Shown here one piece after another: positions 1 to 5,753 of a DNA stretch of 28,122 nt. Source of the DNA: an uncultured Anaerostipes sp. (GTDB lineage: Bacteria > Bacillota > Clostridia > Lachnospirales > Lachnospiraceae); NCBI GenBank assembly GCA_900756035.1, contig CAAEIR010000285.1:1-28122 (forward strand). The letters are read 5' to 3'. The notes under the pieces were generated by a model. It was not told where the DNA came from. It worked only from the letters and a program-made list of their open reading frames with translations, and did no database searches. Position 1 is the first letter of the stretch. Each line of letters begins with the position of its first letter. The translations under genes were made by a program, and so were the position numbers.

Positions 1-2
1 AG

Positions 3-383
3 CAGATTTTTGAGGCAATCAGCAAGAAACTTGCAGCTTTGGATTACAAAGTTGAGATTGTAAAAGATGATGATAAAGAGGCCTCTGTCAAAGTTTCCAG
101 TCAATATATTAATTATCTGGATCTCTTCCGGGAGGCAAAAAACACAACCCTCAATGAGTTAAAACCCCTTCACATTGAAAGCCTTTCCGGAGCAAAAAAA
201 CAGCTGGTCGCAAACGTAATAGAGACATTTGAAAATGCGAAAGTATCAGAAGATATGCACAGCAAAACATTCCTGCTTAAGCAGCAGAAAATAAAAAGCG
301 GTGACCAGACCATTCGTATCTTCTTCCCGGAAGATTATGACCAGATTGGTATTCAATTAATTCAGATCGCAACCAATCAATAA
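3..383 (+). CDS. 3' end of an unrecognised protein gene (partial)
   Basis: The reading frame is open from the left edge of the window to a TAA at 381-383, so this is the C-terminal part (about 126 residues) of a gene that begins outside. The fragment is charged and looks like a soluble alpha/beta domain, with the segments VEIVKDDDKEASVKV and IRIFFPEDYDQIGIQLIQ near the end. It has no membrane segment or cysteine motif. An in-frame TTG at 39 has no ribosome binding site and sits inside the open frame, so it is not taken as a start. The style resembles the C-terminal region of uncharacterised Lachnospiraceae lipoproteins, but that is only an impression and no family is assigned. A strong hairpin terminator follows 15 bases after the stop and faces the convergent sigma-factor gene. 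Confidence 0.6.
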   Translation, partial: QIFEAISKKLAALDYKVEIVKDDDKEASVKVSSQYINYLDLFREAKNTTLNELKPLHIESLSGAKKQLVANVIETFENAKVSEDMHSKTFLLKQQKIKSGDQTIRIFFPEDYDQIGIQLIQIATNQ

Positions 384-397
384 GACCATGATATGAC

Positions 398-434
398 AAA
401 AGAGTTAGCCGGATGTTTTCGGTTAACTCTTTTT
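398..434. terminator. Bidirectional rho-independent terminator
   Basis: The arms AAAAGAGTTAGCCG (398-411) and CGGTTAACTCTTTT (420-433) pair over 14 bp with one G-U wobble and an 8-base loop. The T-rich 3' arm serves the plus-strand gene. The A-rich 5' arm gives a T run on the minus strand for the sigma-factor gene ending at 469. It sits between the two convergent genes. Confidence 0.85.
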
Positions 435-468
435 AATAACTAAGAAAATATACCGAAATTTTTACAGA

Positions 469-1026
469 TTATGAATCAAAATATTCCCCATCCTCTTCCA
501 GCATTTTTTTCAGCTGTTTTCTTGCATCACTACAGCGAAGCTTCACACTGCGCTCTGAAATCTGAAATAGATCTGCAATCTCCTTACATTTAAACCCATA
601 CACATAGCGGAACAACAACGTATCTCTATTTCGATCCGGCATGGCGGCAAGTTTTTGTTTTAGCGACTCTAAATCAATCATCTGAAGATAGTTATTTCGC
701 GGATCTTCCACAAAATCGCCTTCATCCCCATCATCATAAGTAAGACTTTCATGTTCATTATTTTTCTCATCCTGAATTATCGCAAGTGCCGTATTTTTTG
801 TCATAGCCGTCAGAAAGTAAAGAATCTCGTCTTCTGGTACCTTTAAAATACTATTGGGATACAATAGTGCTTTCTCAAAGACTCCTTGCAGTACATCTTC
901 TGCCAGATCAATATCTTTTACATAATTTCTCGCAATATAAAACAGTTTTCTTGAATATAACATATATAATTGCTCAATGTATTTTACGGTCGTCTTGCCA
1001 ATAGGTTTCCTCTTACGTATTTTCAT
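469..1026 (-). CDS. Sigma-70 family (ECF-like) RNA polymerase sigma factor
   Basis: A 185-residue protein with the two-domain layout of a small sigma-70 factor. Region 2 lies at about residues 15-75 (SRKLFYIARNYVKDIDLAED followed by VLQGVFEKA). A short acidic linker follows (about 96-112, rich in D and E). Region 4 lies at about 118-178, with a helix-turn-helix in CKEIADLFQISERSVKLRCS. It is expected to direct core RNA polymerase to a dedicated promoter set. The start ATG is preceded by a modest purine stretch (AGAGAGAAGA). A well-matched sigma-A-type promoter lies upstream. No anti-sigma factor is adjacent in this window: the gene ends at the bidirectional terminator. The family call is firm; the regulon and trigger cannot be read from the sequence. 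Confidence 0.9.
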   Translation of the reverse strand: MKIRKRKPIGKTTVKYIEQLYMLYSRKLFYIARNYVKDIDLAEDVLQGVFEKALLYPNSILKVPEDEILYFLTAMTKNTALAIIQDEKNNEHESLTYDDGDEGDFVEDPRNNYLQMIDLESLKQKLAAMPDRNRDTLLFRYVYGFKCKEIADLFQISERSVKLRCSDARKQLKKMLEEDGEYFDS

Positions 1027-1082
1027 TTATATTCTTCTCTCTTAATTTAAAAGTATTACAGGGTTAATTATCACTCTCAACT

Positions 1083-1111
1083 ATTATAAAGATATAAATT
1101 CTAGTTGTAAA
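1083..1111 (-). promoter_or_regulatory. Sigma-A-type promoter for the sigma-factor gene
   Basis: Read on the minus strand: -35 TTTACA (1111-1106), a 17-base spacer, then -10 TATAAT (1088-1083, perfect). It lies about 57 bases before the ATG at 1026, in the 142-base gap after the FliB-type gene. A vegetative promoter suggests the sigma factor can be transcribed separately from that gene. Confidence 0.65.
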
Positions 1112-1168
1112 TAACCGCATCGTAAATTTGTGACACTTTTTCTATATTTTTCATAGTTTTGTAATTAT

Positions 1169-2203
1169 TTATATGTTCTGACAGGGCGGATCGAATAGAA
1201 ATTCTTCAAATATTGCTGAGAGATTCTCTTCTGAATATTCAATTTCTTTGGAATACATTCGGGCGATATCAAAAGATGTGAAAGGGAAGTCCTTCTTCAT
1301 ACAAAGCCGGTTCAGCATATCCAGCAGCAGACAGCTTAACACCGCAAATCTGACCTTATCGAATAGATTGCAGTCCTCAAAAGATTTCATAAAATGACGA
1401 TAAATAAAATAGATGGTCAGATTTTCATAATACACATGATCCATTGTCCCGGATGTTCTATAGATTTTTTCTTTTACTATCTCTGTCAGCATCTCTGTCC
1501 ATACCGGGTCCATATATTCTAAATCCATATAGAAATACAGCCAGCTTTCTAAGGATTCCGGTGTACTGAGATTGTTAAAAATATCAGATTCTCTCACCTG
1601 AATCATCTTAATATCCTTTGGCAGTTCCTGCTCCTGATTTACACACTGCTGCAGCAGATAGGTAAAGCTTAATGCCTGACTCATCCGTTCTTCTATAGAA
1701 TACTGACGGTTTTTAAGGATTTCAAACAACCGTTCCTGAACTAAAAACAGCCAGTCTGTCCATTCGTCTTCCTCAAATTCATCCGATTCTTCGATTGTCT
1801 CTTCCAGTATAAACGGCCGGTCAGGGTTAAGAATCAGACTCGCTGCCGCCTCACATGCCAATCCAATGCCACTTTGCAAAATCCTTCCGTATTGACCGTG
1901 GAATCTGGGATGTTCTGTGCAAATCTGACATAATGCATCCTGCCCAAGATTTGTATAAATTTCACATAGATTCTTCTCGTTTAAGAATGCACATCGTCCG
2001 TATGAATCCATATGAAAAGAAGCTTCTCCATCTGTATATGCAATTCCTTTTTTTAGTTTATCTCGAAAGTTCCCGGACACCTTCTCATATCGCTCCAACG
2101 ATGCCCTGTCAATCATAATTTCCCATCCTGCACAGCAGGTATCTTTACATTGGCTTGCCAGACAATGAAATTCCTTATAATATTCCGGAATATATTTTCT
2201 CAT
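1169..2203 (-). CDS. fliB: FliB-type (flagellin lysine-N-methylase family) cysteine-cluster protein
   Basis: A 344-residue protein. The N-terminus carries eight cysteines in the arrangement of the FliB/YkgJ-type cluster: C14, C19, C23 and C24 (CLASQCKDTCC), then C71, C80, C92 and C95 (LCQICTEHPRFHG). FliB of enterobacteria methylates lysines of flagellin; the cysteines are thought to bind metal or an iron-sulfur centre. The rest is a helical region with aromatic-rich segments. ATG 2203 is chosen because GGGGAGG ends five bases before it; an in-frame GTG two codons earlier overlaps that site. No flagellin or other flagellar gene is visible here, so the true substrate may not be flagellin. The gene has its own probable promoter and follows the terminator of the spo0A-like cluster. 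Confidence 0.85.
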   Translation of the reverse strand: MRKYIPEYYKEFHCLASQCKDTCCAGWEIMIDRASLERYEKVSGNFRDKLKKGIAYTDGEASFHMDSYGRCAFLNEKNLCEIYTNLGQDALCQICTEHPRFHGQYGRILQSGIGLACEAAASLILNPDRPFILEETIEESDEFEEDEWTDWLFLVQERLFEILKNRQYSIEERMSQALSFTYLLQQCVNQEQELPKDIKMIQVRESDIFNNLSTPESLESWLYFYMDLEYMDPVWTEMLTEIVKEKIYRTSGTMDHVYYENLTIYFIYRHFMKSFEDCNLFDKVRFAVLSCLLLDMLNRLCMKKDFPFTSFDIARMYSKEIEYSEENLSAIFEEFLFDPPCQNI

Positions 2204-2228
2204 ATTCACCTCCCCGCTTTCTTATTTA

Positions 2229-2257
2229 ATTATACCTTATTCATTCAAATATGAAAA
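2229..2257 (-). promoter_or_regulatory. Probable sigma-A-type promoter for the FliB-type gene
   Basis: Read on the minus strand: -35 TTTTCA (2257-2252, four of six), a 17-base spacer, -10 TATAAT (2234-2229). It lies 25 bases before the ATG and after the terminator at 2301-2334, which supports independent transcription. Confidence 0.5.
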
Positions 2258-2300
2258 TATCCTTTTTAAACGGAGTATATAACAAATTTTCTCACTGCCT

Positions 2301-2334
2301 ATAAAAAATGAACGGAAAATTCCGTTCATTTTTA
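2301..2334 (-). terminator. Rho-independent terminator ending the spo0A cluster
   Basis: On the minus strand a perfect 11-bp stem, AATGAACGGAA paired with TTCCGTTCATT (2330-2307), is followed by a run of T. It begins directly after the TGA stop of the third spo0A-type gene and separates the cluster from the FliB-type gene. Confidence 0.9.
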
Positions 2335-3135
2335 TCAGGATGCATTCATTTGATATTCTAATCGAATCCGATCTGCTATGACAGCAATAAACTCCGAATT
2401 GGTTGGACGATCTTGTCCTGAATGTACAAAAGAACCAAAGATCTCCCCTAACAATTTCTGATTTCCCCGATTCCACACAATATCAATCGCATGACGAATT
2501 GCCCTTTCAACGCTGCTGGATGTTGTTTTATATTCTTTGGCAATGGAAGGATACAAAAGTTTTGTAATGTAATTTACCATATTTGAATCTTCCACTGCCA
2601 TGACAATTCCGGATCTCAGATATTGATATCCTTTAATGTGTGCAGGAATTCCAAGCTCTCTCGCTAACAGACTTACATCTCTTCGTATATCGTTGGTTTC
2701 GCAAATTCTTCCTCTCCTGTTCGAGTTCTCATTTTTCTGGATCTCTGTATGAAGCGATCTCAATCTGGTGAGCTGTTCCATTCTGTGAAGCAGCATTTCG
2801 GGCTGAAACGGCTTCATCATACAGTAATCAATACCCATATAACATAAATATTCCATCAAATTCTGTGTTCCAATCGAAGTCAGAACAATAAAGGATGGAA
2901 GCGCTTCCTCTTCCATCTCCTCTCTGCATCTTTCAATCACTCCAATCCCATCCAGTCCCGGCAGCATCAGATCAAGAACTACAATATCCGGATGTAACTG
3001 TATAATATTATCAAACGCCTGTATTCCATCATTGTTGGCAGATACGACATCAAATTTCTTGGATAGTTCTTCTTGCAGCTGTCGTATTTCTTCCGAATAA
3101 TTGTCCGCAATCAAAACACTGTATTTTTCACTCAT
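2335..3135 (-). CDS. Spo0A-like response regulator, paralogue 3 (phosphoacceptor Asp kept)
   Basis: A 266-residue full-length Spo0A paralogue. The receiver (about 4-120) keeps the phosphoacceptor D55 (VVLDLMLPGLDG), the Thr of VLTSIG and the Lys of MMKPF. The acidic pair is D11-N12 instead of Asp-Asp, which could weaken magnesium binding. The effector domain (about 148-266) has the Spo0A signatures IPAHIKGYQYLR, SVERAIRHAI and TNSEFIAVIADRIR. In the recognition helix the canonical SRVER is SSVER. ATG 3135 is chosen because GGAGGAG lies just before it; an upstream in-frame TTG places that site inside the coding region. A 121-base gap separates it from paralogue 2, with a TATAAT (3204-3199) but no convincing -35 box, so it is probably co-transcribed. 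It shares DYCMMKPF and NYITKLLYP with paralogue 2. Function is inferred only. Confidence 0.9.
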   Translation of the reverse strand: MSEKYSVLIADNYSEEIRQLQEELSKKFDVVSANNDGIQAFDNIIQLHPDIVVLDLMLPGLDGIGVIERCREEMEEEALPSFIVLTSIGTQNLMEYLCYMGIDYCMMKPFQPEMLLHRMEQLTRLRSLHTEIQKNENSNRRGRICETNDIRRDVSLLARELGIPAHIKGYQYLRSGIVMAVEDSNMVNYITKLLYPSIAKEYKTTSSSVERAIRHAIDIVWNRGNQKLLGEIFGSFVHSGQDRPTNSEFIAVIADRIRLEYQMNAS

Positions 3136-3256
3136 TTTTCTCCTCCTTCTACAAACCAATCCCTTTATGCCTCCCAAAGTACCTCTCTATATCCTGTTAT
3201 TATATTTTAACATTGACTTGTTTTGGTTTTGAGAAATTTTGATATATAGAAATAAT

Positions 3257-4063
3257 TTATGAGACATTTTTTTGATATTCCCCCCTTAATTTATCTGCAA
3301 TCATTGCAATAAATTGTGAATTCGTCGGCTTCCCTCTTCCTGTACTGATCGTATATCCAAACATTTCTTCCAGAAGCTCTGCTTTTCCTCTGTTCCATGC
3401 CACTTCAATCGCGTGGCGGATGGCACGTTCCACGCTGTTCGATGTTGTTTTGTACTTTTTGGCAATGGCCGGGTATAACAGTTTTGTGATATAGTTCATC
3501 ATATTCACATCTTCAACAGTCAGAAGAATTCCTTCCCTCAAATATTGATATCCTTTAATATGAGCAGGGATTCCAAGATCCCTTATAATTTTTGTTACCT
3601 CTTGCCGTATACAATACTGATAATTTGCCGAAACATTCTGACTGCTCTTTTTCAAATCGGAAGACTGTATATTATGCCCCATATGCTTTAAGCGCAGAAT
3701 CTGCTGAATTCGATGTACTAAAAGTTCTGTTTCAAAAGGCTTCATCATACAATAATCGATGTCCATAGAACTGATTTTCTCCCATGGTTTTCCTGTATCT
3801 GCATCTGTTGTTACGATGCATGCCGGGATCTTATCAGAACCAAATTTTTTCCGGCAGTTTTTTATCACCTCCATGCCCTGATCTGTCACCATTTCAATAT
3901 TTACAATTACAGCATCCGGCTTATATTTATGCATGTCACTTGCCGTATCTTCCTCGTTTCCCGGATTCATAATTACTTCAAAATTGTTTTTTAAAGCCTG
4001 CTCCATCTTTTGCGCCTCTTTTTGATCATTTTCTACAACCAAAACTCTCAGTTTTCTTTTCAT
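3257..4063 (-). CDS. Spo0A-like pseudo-receiver regulator, paralogue 2 (phosphoacceptor Asp replaced by Asn)
   Basis: A 268-residue Spo0A paralogue with receiver and effector domains at normal lengths. The receiver has lost key chemistry. The acidic pair is E11-N12 (VVENDQ). The phosphoacceptor position is N55 (DAVIVNIEM, codon AAT), and the usual MPxxDG turn is MVTDQG. Thr (IVTT) and Lys (MMKPF) remain. It is therefore predicted not to be phosphorylated by the phosphorelay. The effector domain is well kept (IPAHIKGYQYLR, VERAIRHAIEVAW, TNSQFIAMIADK), with the canonical SRVER changed to NSVER, so it should still bind DNA. ATG 4063 has AAGGAG about 11 bases upstream, a slightly long spacing. 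It starts 45 bases after the spo0A stop, across a GCAA-loop hairpin. It could be an antagonist, a constitutive regulator or a partner of Spo0A; the sequence does not decide. Confidence 0.92.
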   Translation of the reverse strand: MKRKLRVLVVENDQKEAQKMEQALKNNFEVIMNPGNEEDTASDMHKYKPDAVIVNIEMVTDQGMEVIKNCRKKFGSDKIPACIVTTDADTGKPWEKISSMDIDYCMMKPFETELLVHRIQQILRLKHMGHNIQSSDLKKSSQNVSANYQYCIRQEVTKIIRDLGIPAHIKGYQYLREGILLTVEDVNMMNYITKLLYPAIAKKYKTTSNSVERAIRHAIEVAWNRGKAELLEEMFGYTISTGRGKPTNSQFIAMIADKLRGEYQKNVS

Positions 4064-4097
4064 AAGCCCTGTTTCTCCTTCCTAGGCTCTGTGCTGG

Positions 4098-4117
4098 CTT
4101 TCATATTGCTATGAAAG
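4098..4117 (-). other. Perfect GCAA-loop hairpin at the spo0A stop codon
   Basis: Read on the minus strand, CTTTCATA and TATGAAAG form an 8-bp perfect stem closed by a GCAA tetraloop. The spo0A TAG stop lies across the stem and loop. No T run follows, so it is not a classical terminator. It may stabilise the 3' end of spo0A mRNA or mark a processing site. Confidence 0.55.
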
Positions 4118-4903
4118 GATCTCGCTTCCATACTCCAGACGGATTTTATCGGCAATGAGAGCAATAAACTCTGAATTTGTAGGTTTTCCTTTTCCTGCAT
4201 GAACGGTATAGCCGAATAAAGCATCTATTGTATCCATCTTCCCACGACCCCAGGCAACTTCAATTGCATGTCGTATGGCACGTTCTACTCTGCTCGGTGT
4301 TGTAGAAAATCTTTCTGCAATCGTTGGATATAATTGTTTCGTAATCGAATTTAAAATATCCATATCGTAAACAGCCATCATAATAGAATCTCTCAGATAC
4401 TGATATCCCTTAATATGAGCCGGAACTCCAATCTCATGGATCATATTGGTTATAATGATTTCTAAATAATTTTTTGTAATTCCGCTTTTTTCTTCCATCA
4501 TGGAAACTAGCGGTCTTGGTATTGACTGTCCGGATTTCAACTGCTTAATCTTGCGGATTACCATGTTAGAATCAAATGGTTTCAAAATGAAATATGACGC
4601 TCCAAGTTCCATTGCCTCCTCGCAGACATTTTCCTGCCCCATAGCGGACAGCATGATAACTGTCGGTTTCTTTTCCATGTGTTCCTCTTTTAAACGTTCT
4701 AAGACACCAATCCCATCGAGCTTTGGCATGATGATATCCAGTAAAACCACATCCGGCTGTTTCTCTTTAATCACCTCTACTGCGGTTTCTCCGTTATCTG
4801 CGCTTGCAATTACGTCAATATCTCTTTCCTGCTGTAATATTTCCGTCATCATTTCGACCATTCTTTGATTGTCATCGGCAATTGCAACATTAATCTTGCT
4901 CAT
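4109..4903 (-). CDS. spo0A: Stage 0 sporulation master regulator Spo0A (canonical)
   Basis: A 264-residue response regulator that receives phosphate from the sporulation phosphorelay or direct kinases and, as a dimer, activates or represses genes at 0A boxes to start sporulation. The receiver (about 4-120) is intact: D10-D11 (IADDNQ), phosphoacceptor D56 (VVLLDIIMP, the same number as in Bacillus subtilis), Ser in MLSAMG and Lys in ILKPFD. The effector domain (about 145-264) has GVPAHIKGYQYLR, the recognition helix SRVERAIRHAIEVAWGRG and SEFIALIADKIR. ATG 4903 is chosen because GGAGGA lies 8 bases upstream; the longer TTG start would lie on the Shine-Dalgarno sequence itself. It is first of three tandem spo0A-type genes. 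spoIVB, its usual upstream neighbour, is nearly 6 kb away, split off by sbcDC-gph. Confidence 0.97.
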   Translation of the reverse strand: MSKINVAIADDNQRMVEMMTEILQQERDIDVIASADNGETAVEVIKEKQPDVVLLDIIMPKLDGIGVLERLKEEHMEKKPTVIMLSAMGQENVCEEAMELGASYFILKPFDSNMVIRKIKQLKSGQSIPRPLVSMMEEKSGITKNYLEIIITNMIHEIGVPAHIKGYQYLRDSIMMAVYDMDILNSITKQLYPTIAERFSTTPSRVERAIRHAIEVAWGRGKMDTIDALFGYTVHAGKGKPTNSEFIALIADKIRLEYGSEILS

Positions 4904-4940
4904 TATTAAGTCCTCCAATTCTGTTTTTATTTACAATAAT

Positions 4941-4970
4941 ATTATATATTTTATCGAAGTTTACAAACAA
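4941..4970 (-). promoter_or_regulatory. Sigma-A-type promoter for spo0A
   Basis: Read on the minus strand: -35 TTGTTT (4970-4965), an 18-base spacer, -10 TATAAT (4946-4941), 37 bases before the spo0A ATG. A 0A-box-like TATCGAA (plus strand 4952-4958) lies inside the spacer, where a bound Spo0A could affect polymerase. Confidence 0.5.
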
Positions 4971-5060
4971 CCCACTATCTTTCGCAAGTTTTTGCGGGAA
5001 TACAAAAAATTCAATGTTTTTTGATCTTCCTCGACACGTGTTTTCTAAGAGAACGTCGAA
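4952..5060. promoter_or_regulatory. Cluster of three near-consensus 0A boxes upstream of spo0A
   Basis: The gap between gph and spo0A holds three six-of-seven matches to the known 0A box TGTCGAA: TATCGAA (plus, 4952-4958), TGTCGAG (minus, 5036-5030) and CGTCGAA (plus, 5054-5060). No perfect copy is present. Autoregulation by Spo0A is known in Bacillus, so the cluster is suggestive, but matches this short can arise by chance in AT-rich DNA. Confidence 0.35.
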
Positions 5061-5087
5061 TTTTGCAGAAAGGGAAAAACCCCTTCC

Positions 5088-5753
5088 TCAGGATTTTCCC
5101 CTTTTTTCGATCCACTCATTTAATTCTTTTGTCGTATGTACAATGCTGTCTGCACCGGCTTCTTTTAATTCCTTCTCTGAGCCGAATCCATAAAGCACTC
5201 CAAGACTTTGAATACCATTTTCTTTTGCACCGATCATATCATGGCTCCGATCTCCAATCATTAATACATGGTTAAGATCCTTGATATTACATTCTCTTAA
5301 GGCATATTGAATCACCTCTGATTTTGTTCCTCTTCCTCCGTTTAACTCCATTCCGTAAACCCCATCAAAATAGGAGTTCAGTTGAAAATGTTCTACAATT
5401 CGCTTTGCGTATATTTCCGGTTTTGAAGTGGCAATTACAGCCTTTTTCCCGTTTTTTTGAATCGTAGAGAGGGTTGATTTAATCCCTTCATAAACCTCAC
5501 ACTCAAAAATCCCCTGATCTTTATAGTATTCTCTATAGTATTCCACAGCCTTCCATGACTGCTCTTTTGAAAATCCATAATATTTCTGAAAGGAATCTGT
5601 TAAAGGCGGGCCGATAAATGCATACAATTTTTCTCTGTTTTCCTCTTTAATTCCATATTTTTTCAAAGCATACATTACAGAATTGGTAATTCCACGAGCG
5701 GAATCTGTGATCGTTCCGTCTAAATCAAAAAAGTAAAACTCGTATTTCATCAT
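5088..5753 (-). CDS. HAD-superfamily phosphatase, phosphoglycolate phosphatase-like
   Basis: A 221-residue HAD hydrolase. Motif I is FDLDGT, with nucleophile D10 and acid/base D12. A helical cap follows (about 16-85), then motif II in VIATSKPE, a motif III Lys in GTKSEV, and motif IV GDRSHD. The layout fits subfamily IA enzymes such as phosphoglycolate phosphatase (Gph), pyrophosphatase PpaX and related enzymes. The substrate cannot be set from sequence. If it is phosphoglycolate, removal of 2-phosphoglycolate from 3' ends at oxidative DNA breaks would fit its place behind sbcDC. Its ATG overlaps the sbcC stop by four bases (ATGA), so it is probably translationally coupled and last in the sbcD-sbcC-gph operon. 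Confidence 0.88.
   Translation of the reverse strand: MMKYEFYFFDLDGTITDSARGITNSVMYALKKYGIKEENREKLYAFIGPPLTDSFQKYYGFSKEQSWKAVEYYREYYKDQGIFECEVYEGIKSTLSTIQKNGKKAVIATSKPEIYAKRIVEHFQLNSYFDGVYGMELNGGRGTKSEVIQYALRECNIKDLNHVLMIGDRSHDMIGAKENGIQSLGVLYGFGSEKELKEAGADSIVHTTKELNEWIEKRGKS

Noticed and set aside
2237..2476. 79-codon minus-strand open frame at the end of Spo0A paralogue 3
   Set aside because: It is in another frame of the conserved effector domain and runs through the terminator; a shadow of the real gene.
3199..3227. Possible promoter between Spo0A paralogues 2 and 3
   Set aside because: TATAAT is present at 3204-3199, but no -35 hexamer of any quality lies 15-19 bases upstream and there is no extended -10.
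3257..4903. Assembly duplication as the cause of tandem spo0A genes
   Set aside because: The three proteins differ widely in their receivers and the DNA is not near-identical, so a repeated contig or assembly artefact does not explain them.
4983..4996. Small hairpin CGCAA-GTTT-TTGCG upstream of spo0A
   Set aside because: Only five base pairs and no T run on either strand; too weak to call a terminator or riboswitch.
5070..5106. Hairpin-like A/G- and C/T-rich stretch at the gph 3' end
   Set aside because: Pairing is interrupted, it overlaps the coding end, and on the minus strand no T run follows, so a gph terminator is not well supported.
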